A stretch of DNA of 64,000 nt from contig NZ_CP025227.1 in the NCBI RefSeq assembly GCF_004010955.1, positions 1,116,001 through 1,180,000 on the forward strand. Reading direction: 5' to 3'. The translations under genes and the position numbers were made by a program. This stretch comes from Actinomyces wuliandei (GTDB taxonomy: Bacteria > Actinomycetota > Actinomycetes > Actinomycetales > Actinomycetaceae). Of the stretch, positions 29,125 through 38,547 are shown one piece after another. The notes under the pieces are model-generated. The model ran no database searches. It was not told the origin of the DNA and was given only the letters and a program-made list of their open reading frames with translations. Numbering within the stretch: the stretch's first letter is position 1; each line of letters begins with the position of its first letter.

Positions 29125-29769
29125 TCAGGACCAGTGCTGCCTGAGAGCCGTGATGACTCCCTCAAAGACTGCCCGCTTCATCGTGGCCCCCTCACGGCGC
29201 ACCGTATCGGGGTCCACCGACAGTAACCGGTCCAGGCGAACCTCACTGGGGCGGCCCTTCCTGTCCCAGGCGCCGGAACCCACGTCGTACCAGTACCGGC
29301 CCCACCGGGCCTCCTGGACGGCGTCGACGTCGTGGTCCCTGCTCGTCATCTGGGCGACTACCAGACGCCTGCCGCTGCGGGCCAGCACCAGGACCGGCCG
29401 GTCCTTGCCCTGGGAGGGGTCCTCCTCGTAGGGAACCCAGGTCCACACGACCTCACCGGGGTCGGCCTGGCCGTCAGGACTGGGTGCGTAGGCGAAGGAC
29501 GGCAGGCCGTTCCGGGCCACGTCCCACACCGTGGCACTGCCGGGCGTAGCAGCGGCGGAGGAGGATGCTGTGGCCCTGCTAGCCCTGCTGGCTTCGCCGG
29601 GCTTGCCGGTAGCGCTGGTCCCGGCGGGTCTGCCGGTCCCGCAGGAGGAGGCAGTCTTACCGCTGGCGCTGGTCCCTCCGGTCCTGTCACCAGCCTTGCC
29701 AGCGTCTTGGGAGGCTCCGGCTGCGGCCTGCCCCAGTAGTCCCAGGACCCTCCTAAGAAGAGACGGCAT
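29125..29769 (-). CDS. PemK/MazF-like toxin family protein
   Basis: 214 aa. The first ~80 residues are an Ala/Gly/Ser/Thr-rich low-complexity region. The rest matches the PemK/MazF fold as found in actinobacteria: PGEVVWTWVPYEEDPSQGKDRPVLVLA, then VVAQMTSRDHD. MazF-type proteins are mRNA interferases, but no antitoxin gene is adjacent, and solitary long forms of this kind may have another role. It sits 5 bp downstream of trpA on the same strand, so it may be the last gene of the trp transcript. Confidence 0.75.
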   Translation of the reverse strand: MPSLLRRVLGLLGQAAAGASQDAGKAGDRTGGTSASGKTASSCGTGRPAGTSATGKPGEASRASRATASSSAAATPGSATVWDVARNGLPSFAYAPSPDGQADPGEVVWTWVPYEEDPSQGKDRPVLVLARSGRRLVVAQMTSRDHDVDAVQEARWGRYWYDVGSGAWDRKGRPSEVRLDRLLSVDPDTVRREGATMKRAVFEGVITALRQHWS

Positions 29770-29774
29770 GCTCG

Positions 29775-30668
29775 TTACCTCTGCTCCTGCGGTACCGATG
29801 GTACTGAATGGCCGGTGCTGCGGCGGGTGGCCGCCTTCATGGCTGAGCAGAACCCGACCAGCTCACTGCTCAGCGCCTCCAACTCCGCCTCGTGGGCGGT
29901 GGAGCCTCTGGGTGCCTCCCGCAGGCTGGCGGCGTGCGCCTCCACGATCCTGACCACTGCCGAGCCGCTGATAGCGCCGTCGGCCCCGGCGGCCAGCGCC
30001 TCGGCAACCTGGTCGGGACGGGAGATGCCAAACCCCAGCATGACCGGTGCCGCGCTGGCGCAGCGCAACCGCTCCACCGCCTGGGCCAGCCCGACGGTGG
30101 AGGAGGCGTGCTCCGTACCGGTGACCCCCACCCGGGAGACCGCGTAGACGTAGCCGCGCGAGGCGGCGGCTACCGCGTCCAGGGTGTGGTCGGCGGCGGA
30201 GGGCGGGGCGATGTGGACCGGGTCCACCCCGGCAGCCTGGGCGGCGGCGCTGAAGGGGAGCGACTCGCGCACCGGAACGTCAGGCAGCAGCACGGAGTCG
30301 ACGCCCGCTGCCGCACAGTCGGCGTAGAAGCGCTCCAGCCCCAGGGCGAAGGGCACGTTGCCGTAGACGAGCACGCCGATGGGGAGCTCCCGGTGGCGCT
30401 CACGGACCCGTGCCACCACCTCCAGGCAGTCATGGAACCCGGCACCGGCCTCCAGCGCTCGGACGTGGGCGCGCTGGATGGTGGGGCCGTCCGCCACCGG
30501 GTCGGAGAAAGGCACTCCCAGCTCCAGGGCGTCGGCACCGCCCGCCACGAGCGCCTCGATCACCGCCTCACTGGCCGCCAGGTCGGGGTCGCCCACCATG
30601 ACGAAGGGCACGAAGGCGCCTTCCTCGCGGGCTTTCAGTGCTCGGAACATGTTGGGGTAGCGGCTCAT
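29775..30668 (-). CDS. trpA: Tryptophan synthase alpha subunit
   Basis: A 297-aa TIM-barrel enzyme that splits indole-3-glycerol phosphate into indole and glyceraldehyde-3-phosphate. Signature sequence FVPFVMVGDPDLAASEAVIEALVAGGADALELGVPFSDPVADGPTIQ contains the catalytic Glu and the loop-2 Asp; GVDSVLLPDVPV and the C-terminal phosphate-binding GFGISRPDQV and GAISGSAVV are intact. Start lies 1 bp after the trpC-trpB stop. It is the last biosynthetic gene of the trp operon. Confidence 0.96.
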   Translation of the reverse strand: MSRYPNMFRALKAREEGAFVPFVMVGDPDLAASEAVIEALVAGGADALELGVPFSDPVADGPTIQRAHVRALEAGAGFHDCLEVVARVRERHRELPIGVLVYGNVPFALGLERFYADCAAAGVDSVLLPDVPVRESLPFSAAAQAAGVDPVHIAPPSAADHTLDAVAAASRGYVYAVSRVGVTGTEHASSTVGLAQAVERLRCASAAPVMLGFGISRPDQVAEALAAGADGAISGSAVVRIVEAHAASLREAPRGSTAHEAELEALSSELVGFCSAMKAATRRSTGHSVPSVPQEQR

Positions 30669-30669
30669 C

Positions 30670-32979
30670 TCAGGACTCCTTGGCCAGGCTGGCCAGGGGT
30701 GCGTACTCGCTGCGCCTGCCCGCCTCCACCATACGGGCGGCCCTGGCCACCGCCCCGTCGGTGGAGAACGAGCCGCCCAGGCGCGCGCGCACCTGGTCCA
30801 GGTCCTTGTCCCCCCGCCCCGACAGGCACACCAGCAGGACCGGCGGCTCAGCCCCCACCGGTATGCTGCGCGCCACCTTCAGGGCGTGGGCCAGGGCGTG
30901 GGCCGACTCCACGGCAGGGATGATCCCCTCGTGGCGGGACAGCAGGCGGAAGGCCTCAATGGCCTCCTCGTCGTCCACGCCCACGTAGCGGGCGCGCCCA
31001 GTGTCGGCCAGCCACGCGTGCTGGGGACCCACCCCGGGGTAGTCCAGTCCTGCGGAGACGGAGAAGGACTCCTCCACCTGGCCGTCGGCGGTGCGCATGA
31101 GGTAGCTGCGGGAGCCGTGGAGGATACCGACCCGCCCCGTGCTGATGGGTGCGCCGTGGCGTGCGGTGTCCAGGCCCTCCCCGGCGGGCTCCACACCGGT
31201 CAGCCTCACCTGCTCGTCGTCAAGGAAGTCGGCGAACATGCCGATGGCGTTGGAGCCCCCGCCCACGCAGGCGATGACCTCGTCGGGCAGGCGCCCGGCC
31301 ATCGCCAGCACCTGGGCGCGGGCCTCGGTGGAGATGACCCGGTGGTACTCACGCACGATGGTGGGGAAGGGGTGGGGGCCGGCCGCCGTGCCCAGCAGGT
31401 AGTGGGTGGTACGGAAGGAGGCGGTCCAGTCACGCAGGGCCTCGTTGACGGCGTCCTTGAGGGTGCCCGCCCCGGAGTCCACGGGGACGACAGTGGCCCC
31501 CATGAGCTCCATGCGCTCCACGTTGGGGGCTTGGCGCACCACGTCGGTGGCCCCCATGTAGATCGTGCACTCCAGGTCCAGCAGGGCGCAGACCATGGCG
31601 GTGGCGGTCCCGTGCTGGCCCGCGCCGGTCTCCGCGATGACGCGTGTCTTGCCCATCCTGCGGGCCAGGAGCGCCTGGCCCAGCACCTGGTTGCCCTTGT
31701 GGGCGCCTCCGTGGAGGAGGTCCTCACGCTTGAGCAGGATACGGGCGTGGCCCTCCACCGGCAGGCTGCGCAGCGGCGTGAGCGGGGTGGGGCGGCCCAG
31801 GTAGCGGGCCATCAGCCCGCCCAGCTCGGCGGCGAAGGAGGGGTCGGCCTGCGCCTCAATGAAGGCGTCCTCGAGCTGGTCCAGGGCGGGCACCAGCAGC
31901 TCGGGCACGTACTGGCCCCCGTAGGGGCCGAAGTAAGCCTCCAGCCTCGGGTGGGTCCGGTTGCTCCCCGTGGTCTCGCCGACGCCTTGCGGGCTCGCCT
32001 CTGAGGTACTGCTTGTGCCGTCTTTGCTGCTCATGCTGGGGCGCTGCCCCACAGGCACGGGCACCGCAGCGGCCAGGGCGGCGGCCGCAGCGGCGGGGTC
32101 CGGAGCGCCCGACAGGGAGGAGCCCACCAGGAGGGCGTCAACCTGCCCGGCCAGGCGGCGCACGTCCTCAGGGGTGGACACGCCTGACTCGCCCACGAGC
32201 ACGACGCCGGACGGCGCCAGCGGCGCCAGCTGCTCGGTGCGGGCCAGGTCGGTGGCCAGCGTGCGCAGGTCTCGGTTGTTGATGCCGATGACACGCGCAC
32301 CCAGGGCTGCGGCCCGGTGCATCTCCTGTGGGGTGGAGATCTCCGTGAGCACCTCCATGCCCAGCCTGTGGGCCAACCCGGCCAGCTCTCGGTAGACGTC
32401 GTCGGGCACCACGGAGAGCATGAGGAGGATGGCGTCGGCCCCCAGGTGGCGGGCGGCCAGCACTTGGACCTCGTCAACGACGAAGTCCTTGCACAGCACT
32501 GGCACGTCCACTACCGCGCGCACGGCGGCCAGGTCCTCGAAGGAGCCGTTGAACCGGTCCGGCTCTGTGAGTACGGAGACGGCGGAGGCGTAGGGGGCGT
32601 ACTGGACGGCCAGGGCGGCAGGGTCGTAGCTGGAGCGGATGGTGCCTCGCGAGGGAGATGCTGCCTTGCACTCCATGACAAGGGCCGGGCGCGGGCTGGT
32701 GGTGGGACCGGAGCGGGTGCGCAGCGCCTGGGCCAGGGAGCGTGCCGAGGGCTCCAGGTCCTGGGCGCGCAGGTGGGCGAACTGCGCCCGCAGCTCGGGA
32801 AGCCGGGTGCGCCGGGCCTCGACGATGGAGTCCAGGACGGTCCCGGTGGCCGTGAGCCGCTGGTCCACGGGACGCCGCTGCGGGCGGGCGGTACCGGCGG
32901 CGGGGTCGGTTGCAGCAGGTCCTGGGGTGGATGCTGATGCGGGGTGCGGCGCTGCGGGGTGGGGGGAGGGTGCGGTCAC
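30670..32979 (-). CDS. TrpC-TrpB fusion: indole-3-glycerol-phosphate synthase / tryptophan synthase beta
   Basis: One 769-aa frame encodes two enzymes. Residues about 45-310 are Trp[56 protein letters not shown] and [14 protein letters not shown] Ser/Thr-rich linker (about 312-340) leads to Trp[22 protein letters not shown], the PLP lysine in [15 protein letters not shown], the catalytic Glu in [10 protein letters not shown], the PLP phosphate loop [10 protein letters not shown] and LSGRGDKD. No TrpF domain is present. The TrpB sequence ([28 protein letters not shown]) is close to the enteric type. The stop of trpD overlaps its start. Confidence 0.95.
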   Translation of the reverse strand: MTAPSPHPAAPHPASASTPGPAATDPAAGTARPQRRPVDQRLTATGTVLDSIVEARRTRLPELRAQFAHLRAQDLEPSARSLAQALRTRSGPTTSPRPALVMECKAASPSRGTIRSSYDPAALAVQYAPYASAVSVLTEPDRFNGSFEDLAAVRAVVDVPVLCKDFVVDEVQVLAARHLGADAILLMLSVVPDDVYRELAGLAHRLGMEVLTEISTPQEMHRAAALGARVIGINNRDLRTLATDLARTEQLAPLAPSGVVLVGESGVSTPEDVRRLAGQVDALLVGSSLSGAPDPAAAAAALAAAVPVPVGQRPSMSSKDGTSSTSEASPQGVGETTGSNRTHPRLEAYFGPYGGQYVPELLVPALDQLEDAFIEAQADPSFAAELGGLMARYLGRPTPLTPLRSLPVEGHARILLKREDLLHGGAHKGNQVLGQALLARRMGKTRVIAETGAGQHGTATAMVCALLDLECTIYMGATDVVRQAPNVERMELMGATVVPVDSGAGTLKDAVNEALRDWTASFRTTHYLLGTAAGPHPFPTIVREYHRVISTEARAQVLAMAGRLPDEVIACVGGGSNAIGMFADFLDDEQVRLTGVEPAGEGLDTARHGAPISTGRVGILHGSRSYLMRTADGQVEESFSVSAGLDYPGVGPQHAWLADTGRARYVGVDDEEAIEAFRLLSRHEGIIPAVESAHALAHALKVARSIPVGAEPPVLLVCLSGRGDKDLDQVRARLGGSFSTDGAVARAARMVEAGRRSEYAPLASLAKES

Positions 32980-34172
32980 TGTGCCTCACCGTCCTGGCCC
33001 TGGTCTGCGGTCTGGGTCGAGGCTGCGGCCGAGGTCGTGGGTGGGGTCGGGGTTGAGGCGGTCGCGGAGGCCTTGGCCATGGCCTCCAGGTGGCTGGCCA
33101 CCCGGCCGCTGGCCAGCTGGTCCAGGGCCATGCGGGTGCCGTCGGCCAGGTTGTCGGCCGGGCCTGCCAGGTAGAGCAGCGCCCCGGCGTTGACGGCGAT
33201 CGCGTCGCGGTGGGCCGCCCGGCCGCCGCCAGCGAAGACCTCGCGCAGCAGGTCGGCGTTGTGCTGCGGGTCGCCGCCCAGCACGTCGTGGAGGGCGTAG
33301 GTGGGCACCCCCAGGTCCTCCGGGGTGACCGTGTAGGACGTGACGCCGCGCGGGGTGGCCTCACGCACCAGGGTGGGGCCGTGGACGGCGATCTCGTCGG
33401 TGCCCGCGCCGTGGACCACCAGCGCGCGCTTGCGGCCCAGACGGACCATGGCCTCGGCGATCATGTCAAGGATGTCCGGGTCGGCCACTCCCATGAGCTG
33501 GTAGGTCAGGTGGGCGGGGTTGAGCAGGGGACCCAGCACGTTGAAGATCGTCGGCGTGGCCAGGGCCTTGCGTACGGGCGCGACGTGGCGCATGGCCGGG
33601 TGGTAGGCCTGGGCGAACAGGAAGGTGAAGTGGTCGCGGGCCAGGACCTCCACCGCCTCCTGCGGGGGGAGGTCCACGGGCAGGCCCAGGGCGGCCACGA
33701 CGTCGGCCGCACCGGTGCGCGAGGACACGGCCCGGTTGCCGTGCTTGGCTACCGAGACCCCCATGGAGGCGGCCACGATCCCCGCTGCGGTGGAGATGTT
33801 GAGGGTCCCCGCCCCGTCGCCCCCGGTGCCCACGACGTCGACGAGCGGGAAGGTGACCTGGGGGAAGGGCCGGGCGGCCTGCCGGAAGGCGCTGGCGGCC
33901 CCGGCGACCTCGTCGGCGGTCTCGCCCCGGGCGTGCAGGGCGGCCAGCAGGGCGGCGGTCTCGGCCTCGGACAGGTCCCCGGCGCCCAGTGCGGCGAAGA
34001 CGACGCCGGTCTCCTCCTGGGTCAGGCGCCTGCCCTGGATGACCCCGCGCAGCAGACGGTGCGCGTCCTCGGCGTCAGCGATGGCGGGCGCGGAGTATGC
34101 GGCGTCGGCATTATTCACGGCTTCATTCGCGGCGTTATTCATCGCGTTGTTCTCGGCGGGTGCGGGGTTCAT
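32976..34172 (-). CDS. trpD: Anthranilate phosphoribosyltransferase
   Basis: A 398-aa enzyme joining anthranilate to PRPP. Conserved motifs: [73 protein letters not shown] and [10 protein letters not shown]. Asn/Ala-rich N-terminal (~30 aa) and Thr/Ala/Pro-rich C-terminal (~40 aa) extensions exceed the usual length. The end overlaps the start of trpC-trpB (ATGA). It is separate from trpG, unlike the enteric TrpGD fusion. Confidence 0.95.
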   Translation of the reverse strand: MNPAPAENNAMNNAANEAVNNADAAYSAPAIADAEDAHRLLRGVIQGRRLTQEETGVVFAALGAGDLSEAETAALLAALHARGETADEVAGAASAFRQAARPFPQVTFPLVDVVGTGGDGAGTLNISTAAGIVAASMGVSVAKHGNRAVSSRTGAADVVAALGLPVDLPPQEAVEVLARDHFTFLFAQAYHPAMRHVAPVRKALATPTIFNVLGPLLNPAHLTYQLMGVADPDILDMIAEAMVRLGRKRALVVHGAGTDEIAVHGPTLVREATPRGVTSYTVTPEDLGVPTYALHDVLGGDPQHNADLLREVFAGGGRAAHRDAIAVNAGALLYLAGPADNLADGTRMALDQLASGRVASHLEAMAKASATASTPTPPTTSAAASTQTADQGQDGEAQ

Positions 34173-34226
34173 ACACTGTTCCTCGAAGACGGGGTCGATG
34201 GTGCGGAGTACGAAGATGCGGTGGGT

Positions 34227-34862
34227 TCAGGCGGTGGCCGCCCGGGCGAGGTCCGTCGTGAGCGCGCGTAGGATTCCAGGACCCTGCGGTGTCAGCACGG
34301 ACTCGGAATGGAACTGCAGTCCGACGATGGGCCGGGCGCGGTGCCGGGCTGCCATGACTACGCCAGGACCGACCGGGTCATCGGCACCGGTCACCGCCAG
34401 TGACTCCAGCGCTGGCGGCAATGTGCGGGTGCCCAGGGAGTGGTAGCGGGCCACGTCCAGACGTCCGTCGGGCAGCGCCCGGAAGGCCGGGTCGATGCGC
34501 CCCGCCTCGGTCAGTTCCACACGCACGCTGCGCCCGTGCACGGGGCCGACTCGCCCGATAACACCGCCGCAGGCCTCAACAATCGCTTGGAATCCGAGGC
34601 AGATTCCGAGCGTGGGGATACTGCGGTCCAGGGCGGAGCCGATCAGCTCCATCAGGTTGCCCGAGGTGCGCGGGTGGCCCGGGCCAGGGGACAGGCAAAG
34701 CACCGGACGCGGCGACTCACCGTCGGCGGGTGCGAGCGCGTCCAGCACCGTGGGCGCTGGCGCAGTGTTGCGGTAAACCTCAATGCTCGCCCCCAGGGAG
34801 GCGAACTGGTCCACCAGGTTGTAGACGAAGGAGTCGCGGTTGTCGAGCAGGACCACGTGCAT
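34227..34862 (-). CDS. trpG: Anthranilate synthase glutamine amidotransferase subunit
   Basis: A 211-aa class I glutamine amidotransferase that supplies ammonia to TrpE. MHVVLLDNRDSFVYNLVDQF at the N terminus, oxyanion PGPGHP, nucleophile Cys in LGICLGFQAI, and the His/Glu pair in GLQFHSES complete the triad. The ATG at 34862 is 1 bp past the trpE stop; the longer upstream frame is a shadow of trpE. Confidence 0.95.
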   Translation of the reverse strand: MHVVLLDNRDSFVYNLVDQFASLGASIEVYRNTAPAPTVLDALAPADGESPRPVLCLSPGPGHPRTSGNLMELIGSALDRSIPTLGICLGFQAIVEACGGVIGRVGPVHGRSVRVELTEAGRIDPAFRALPDGRLDVARYHSLGTRTLPPALESLAVTGADDPVGPGVVMAARHRARPIVGLQFHSESVLTPQGPGILRALTTDLARAATA

Positions 34863-34863
34863 A

Positions 34864-36777
34864 TCAGTGCCTCGCTTCCGGTGCGGTGGCCGCGGGGACC
34901 GGAGTGTCGTCCGGGTCGGTGTCGATGACGAGCTCGGCCCCCTGGGCCGCAGCGACAGCCTCCAGGACCGCCCGGGCCTTGTGGAGGGTCTCAGCGGCCT
35001 CGGCGGCCGGCACGGAGTCGGCCACGACTCCCGCCCCGGCCTGCACCAGCGCCGTCCCCTCACGCACGAAGGCGGAGCGGATGACGATGCAGGTGTCGAG
35101 CTCCCCGTCGCCACGCAGGTACCCGACCGAGCCGCCGTAGCTGCCGCGCCGCACCCCCTCGGCGGTGCGGATGAGCTCGGCGGCGCGCAGCTTGGGGGCG
35201 CCGGTGAGGGTGCCCATGGTCATGGAGGCGCGCAGGGCGTCCAGGGCGTCCAGGTCCGGGGCCAGCTGCCCGCTGACCTCGGAGACCAGGTGCATGACGC
35301 GGGAGTAGCGGTCCACGCGCATGAGGTCGTCAATCTGGCGGGTCCCGGGAACGCTCACCCGCGCGACGTCGTTGCGGGCCAGGTCCACCAGCATGACGTG
35401 CTCGGCGACCTCCTTGGCGTCGGTGCGCAGCTCCAGCTCCAGGCGGGTGTCGCGCTCGTGGTCGATGCTGCCGTCGGGGGCCAGGCCGCGTGGGCGGGTG
35501 CCGGCGATGGGGCGGATGGCGACCCGCCCGGTCCTGGCTGAGTGCAGCAGGGCGGACTCCGGGGAGGCCCCCAGCAGCTCGAAGTCAGGGGTGCCCAGGT
35601 AGAACATGTAGGGGCTCGGGTTGGAGCCGCGCAGCCGGTGGTAGGCGGCCAGGGCGTTCGGGCACGGCATGGTGAAGCCGCGTGAGGGCACCACCTGGTA
35701 GACGTCCCCGGCGGCGATGTGGCCCTGCATCTGGTCCACCAGGGCCTCGAAGTCGCTGTCGGAGACGGTGGGATGGGCGGTCAGGGTGGTGGCCGGCACC
35801 GCTGCCCGGGGGGCCGGGTCCTGCGGAGGGGCTGCTGGAGGCCCTGGCGGCTGCGGGGCCGGGTCCCCGGAGCCCTCGGTGCCCTGAGAGTCCTTGGAGG
35901 CAGCGGCGTGCCCGGGGCGCTCCCGGGGGAGGGCGGCCGCCTGGTCGATGGCGGTGTCGGTAGCGGTGTCGGCGGTAGCGGTGTCGATGGCGGCAGCCAG
36001 CTCCTCCAGGCGCCGCTCCAGGTCAGGGGCGTCCACGGAGGCCCCCACCAGGGTGGCTGTGCGCGTGGGGTGGTCGATGACCAGGATGATGCGGGCGTCG
36101 TAGAAGAGGTAGTCGGGGCAGGTGTTGGCGCCCGTGGCCACCTCGGGCAGGGTCTCGACGGTGGCCAGGTAGTCGAAGGCGAGCACACCCGCCTCCAGGG
36201 GCAGGTGGGGGTGGTCCACCTCGGTGGCGGCCAGGACACGCAGGGGCTCGACGGTGGAGGTGGCGGTGAGCCGCTCGCGCTCCTCCAGGCTGCCGTCCTC
36301 GGGCGGGTCCGGGAAGGCCAGGGTGACCTGCTCGGCGGCCCGGCTGCTGGCCGGTGTGGCCCCGGAGGAGGGGCTGGCCTGCGTGGGCTGCTGCGTGCGC
36401 TGTAGCGCGGGGCCTAGAGCGGGTTGTGGCGTGGGGCCTGGTGCGGGCTCGCTGACGACGTAGCGGCCCAGGGCGGTGCGCACCCGCTCCACGGCGGCGC
36501 GGCCGTCGGCTCCGGCAGGGGGGAGGGCCTCGACAGTGACGGTAGAGCCGGTGCAGGTCAGCCGGGCAGAGGCCTCCAGGACCATGACGGTGGTGCGGGA
36601 GGCCTTGGTGGTGACGTCGGCCGTCTCCAGCAGCACGATGTCGCAGGGGCGCGGTGTGCCGTCGGCGCCCGCAGTGGTGGGGACCAGGCTCGCCGCAGCC
36701 AGGTGCTCCAGCAGCAGACCCGCGTCGCGGTGGTAGCTGGTGGCCCGTGTCAGCACGGTGGGCGGGGGAAGCGTCAT
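34864..36777 (-). CDS. trpE: Anthranilate synthase component I
   Basis: A 637-aa chorismate-utilising enzyme. The catalytic C-terminal half has YQVVPSRGF, PIAGTRPRG, LVDLARNDV, MTMGTLTGAPKLRAAELI and YGGSVGYL. The family's usual LE-S motif region for Trp feedback is near the N terminus (VVLLETADVTTKA region, MVLEASARL). Two Pro/Ala/Gln-rich insertions (about 110-150 and 285-335) make it some 100 residues longer than typical. It is the first structural gene after the trpL attenuator. Confidence 0.95.
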   Translation of the reverse strand: MTLPPPTVLTRATSYHRDAGLLLEHLAAASLVPTTAGADGTPRPCDIVLLETADVTTKASRTTVMVLEASARLTCTGSTVTVEALPPAGADGRAAVERVRTALGRYVVSEPAPGPTPQPALGPALQRTQQPTQASPSSGATPASSRAAEQVTLAFPDPPEDGSLEERERLTATSTVEPLRVLAATEVDHPHLPLEAGVLAFDYLATVETLPEVATGANTCPDYLFYDARIILVIDHPTRTATLVGASVDAPDLERRLEELAAAIDTATADTATDTAIDQAAALPRERPGHAAASKDSQGTEGSGDPAPQPPGPPAAPPQDPAPRAAVPATTLTAHPTVSDSDFEALVDQMQGHIAAGDVYQVVPSRGFTMPCPNALAAYHRLRGSNPSPYMFYLGTPDFELLGASPESALLHSARTGRVAIRPIAGTRPRGLAPDGSIDHERDTRLELELRTDAKEVAEHVMLVDLARNDVARVSVPGTRQIDDLMRVDRYSRVMHLVSEVSGQLAPDLDALDALRASMTMGTLTGAPKLRAAELIRTAEGVRRGSYGGSVGYLRGDGELDTCIVIRSAFVREGTALVQAGAGVVADSVPAAEAAETLHKARAVLEAVAAAQGAELVIDTDPDDTPVPAATAPEARH

Positions 36778-36830
36778 GAGGGCCTTCCTGTTCGTGCCAC
36801 CAGCAGGACCCGCCCGTTGACGCGCAGGAC

Positions 36831-36846
36831 CTCGCCCGGTGGCGAG
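36831..36846 (-). terminator. Candidate attenuator hairpin upstream of trpE
   Basis: Six-base-pair stem ctcgcc / ggcgag with a 4-nt loop between the leader peptide gene and trpE. No U-run follows, which is common in high-GC hosts. Its role as the 3:4 stem is inferred. Confidence 0.4.
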
Positions 36847-36876
36847 CTCTTGCGGTGCGGTGCCGACTGCACGGAG

Positions 36877-36942
36877 TCAGCGGCTGCGGGTGGCTCGCCT
36901 CCTGGGGAGCCACCACCACTGGCTGGTGCGGGGCGTGGTCAT
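36877..36942 (-). CDS. trpL: trp leader peptide
   Basis: A 21-aa ORF, MTTPRTSQWWWLPRRRATRS plus a final R, then TGA. Three consecutive Trp codons (residues 9-11) are the hallmark of a trp attenuator. The Trp codons overlap one arm (36907-36914, gagccacc) of an 8-bp stem whose other arm is 36889-36896 (ggtggctc), so ribosome stalling at Trp codons would break this hairpin. A -10-like TAGGGT ends only six bases before the ATG, so the transcript is probably leaderless or nearly so. It lies 99 bp upstream of trpE. Confidence 0.88.
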   Translation of the reverse strand: MTTPRTSQWWWLPRRRATRSR

Positions 36943-36948
36943 GGCCGA

Positions 36949-36978
36949 ACCCTATGACGGGCGGGGCCGTGCGCACAA
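36949..36978 (-). promoter_or_regulatory. trp operon promoter
   Basis: On the minus strand, TTGTGC (36978-36973), an 18-bp spacer and TAGGGT (36954-36949), immediately upstream of the trpL ATG. Position relative to trpL supports it. Confidence 0.55.
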
Positions 36979-36984
36979 GCGGGG

Positions 36985-37000
36985 CACCACTGGAGTGGTG
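36985..37000. promoter_or_regulatory. Palindrome between divergent trp and oxidoreductase promoters
   Basis: Perfect 7-bp inverted repeat caccact / agtggtg with a 2-bp centre, just upstream of the trp -35 box and 27 bp from the -35 of the divergent gene. A repressor or activator site is plausible but unproven. Confidence 0.4.
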
Positions 37001-37026
37001 GCATCTCCGGCGCAGCGACAGGGGTC

Positions 37027-37056
37027 TTGACACGGTTTCTAGGTCACGGGTAGCGT
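37027..37056 (+). promoter_or_regulatory. Promoter for the FAD oxidoreductase / two-component operon
   Basis: Consensus -35 TTGACA (37027-37032), 18-bp spacer, -10 TAGCGT (37051-37056), with the ATG 63 bp further. Confidence 0.6.
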
Positions 37057-37119
37057 CACACGGAGACGTGGCCTGCGGGCTGCTGAGCCAGTGCTTGGCG
37101 AGGAGTTGGCGAGGAGCCT

Positions 37120-38547
37120 ATGAGGCAGGCAGTTGTCGTGGGCAGCGGCCCCAACGGGCTGGCTGCCGCTGTGACGCTGGCCGAGGCTGGCCTGTCCGTG
37201 CGCGTGGTTGAGGCGGGTGACAGGATCGGTGGCGGTGTCGGCTCAGAGGAGCTGACGCTGCCCGGGCTGGTCCATGACACGTGCTCGGCGTTCCACCCCT
37301 TTGGCCCAGTCTCTCCCTTCATGAGCCGCTTCAACCTGGCGGCGGAGGGACTGCGGTGGCGCTGGGCACCCTACGAGCTGGCCCACCCGCTGCCCGACGG
37401 GCGTGGGGCCGTCCTGCACCGCAGCGTTGCGGGCACGGCGGCTGGCCTGGGCAGGGACGGGGTGGCCTGGGCCAGGCTGCTCGGTCCGCTGGCCGGTCAC
37501 TTTGACGCGCTGTCGGCGGAGATCCTCCAGCCCGTGGCACACCTCCCGGCCCACCCGCTGGTCCTGGCCCGGTACGGTGCTTCTGCTGCGCTGCCCGCAG
37601 TGGTGCTGGCGCGGGTGTGGAGGGGCGAGGCGGCCCGCGCCTTGTTCGCCGGTGCCGCTGCGCACGCCCTGCGCCCGCTGGGGGCGGCCTTCTCCTCGGC
37701 CATCGGGCTGGCGTTGCTGGCGGCGGCCCATGGCAGTGGGTGGCCGGTGGCCGAAGGAGGTTCCGGCGCGATCAGGGACGCGGTGCTGCGCCGGGCGCGG
37801 CGTGCGGGGGTCGAGATCGAGACCGGGCGGCGTATCAGGTCACGCAGGGAGGTGGGGCCGGGCAGCCTGCTCATGCTGGACACCACCCCCGCCGCAGCCG
37901 CCCAGATCCTTGGTGACGCCCTGCCGGGGCACGTGGCGCGGGCCTACCGGGCCTACCGGCACGGGCCGGGGGTGGCCAAGGTGGACATGGCTGTGGCCGA
38001 AGGGGTGCCCTGGCGGCACCTGCCTTCCCGGCAGGCGGGCACGGTCCACCTCGGGGGGACCCTGGCTCAGGTTGCTGCCGCTGAGCGGGAGGTCTGGCGC
38101 GGGCGGATGCCGCAGCGCCCCTTCATCCTGGTGGGCCAGCAGTACCTGGCCGACCCGGGCCGGGCCCGCGGGGGCGTGTACCCCCTCTACGCCTACGCCC
38201 ACGTCCCGGCAGGCTGGCCCGGTGACGTCACACGGCTGGTCATGGGCGAGATCGAGCGCTACGCCCCGGGCTTCCGCGAGCGTGTCCTGGCCTCCGCCTC
38301 CCTCTCGGCCCTCGACCTCCAGGCGGCCAACGCCAACTACGTCGACGGGGACGTCATCGCGGGCGCCAGCACGGCCCGCCAGCTGGTGGCGCGGCCGCGC
38401 CCTGCCGCCAACCCGTACGCCACCGGTGTGCCCGGGGCCTACCTGTGCTCGGCTGCCACCCCGCCGGGTGCTGGCGCGCACGGCATGTGCGGCTACCTGG
38501 CCGCGCGGGCCGCTCTCACGGAGATGGGGATGGGGGAAAGGCGATGA
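37120..38547 (+). CDS. FAD-dependent NAD(P)-type oxidoreductase, phytoene-desaturase-like
   Basis: A 475-aa flavoprotein. The N-terminal dinucleotide fold is VVVGSGPNGLAAAVTLAEAGLSVRVVEAGDRIGGG, and the C-terminal FAD closure is PGAYLCSAATPPGAGAHGMCGYLAA. The middle resembles the amine-oxidase / carotenoid-desaturase superfamily (for example WPVAEGGSGAIRDAVLRRARRAGVEIETG). No carotenoid genes are adjacent, so the substrate is unknown. Its stop overlaps the histidine kinase start. Confidence 0.9.
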   Translation: MRQAVVVGSGPNGLAAAVTLAEAGLSVRVVEAGDRIGGGVGSEELTLPGLVHDTCSAFHPFGPVSPFMSRFNLAAEGLRWRWAPYELAHPLPDGRGAVLHRSVAGTAAGLGRDGVAWARLLGPLAGHFDALSAEILQPVAHLPAHPLVLARYGASAALPAVVLARVWRGEAARALFAGAAAHALRPLGAAFSSAIGLALLAAAHGSGWPVAEGGSGAIRDAVLRRARRAGVEIETGRRIRSRREVGPGSLLMLDTTPAAAAQILGDALPGHVARAYRAYRHGPGVAKVDMAVAEGVPWRHLPSRQAGTVHLGGTLAQVAAAEREVWRGRMPQRPFILVGQQYLADPGRARGGVYPLYAYAHVPAGWPGDVTRLVMGEIERYAPGFRERVLASASLSALDLQAANANYVDGDVIAGASTARQLVARPRPAANPYATGVPGAYLCSAATPPGAGAHGMCGYLAARAALTEMGMGERR

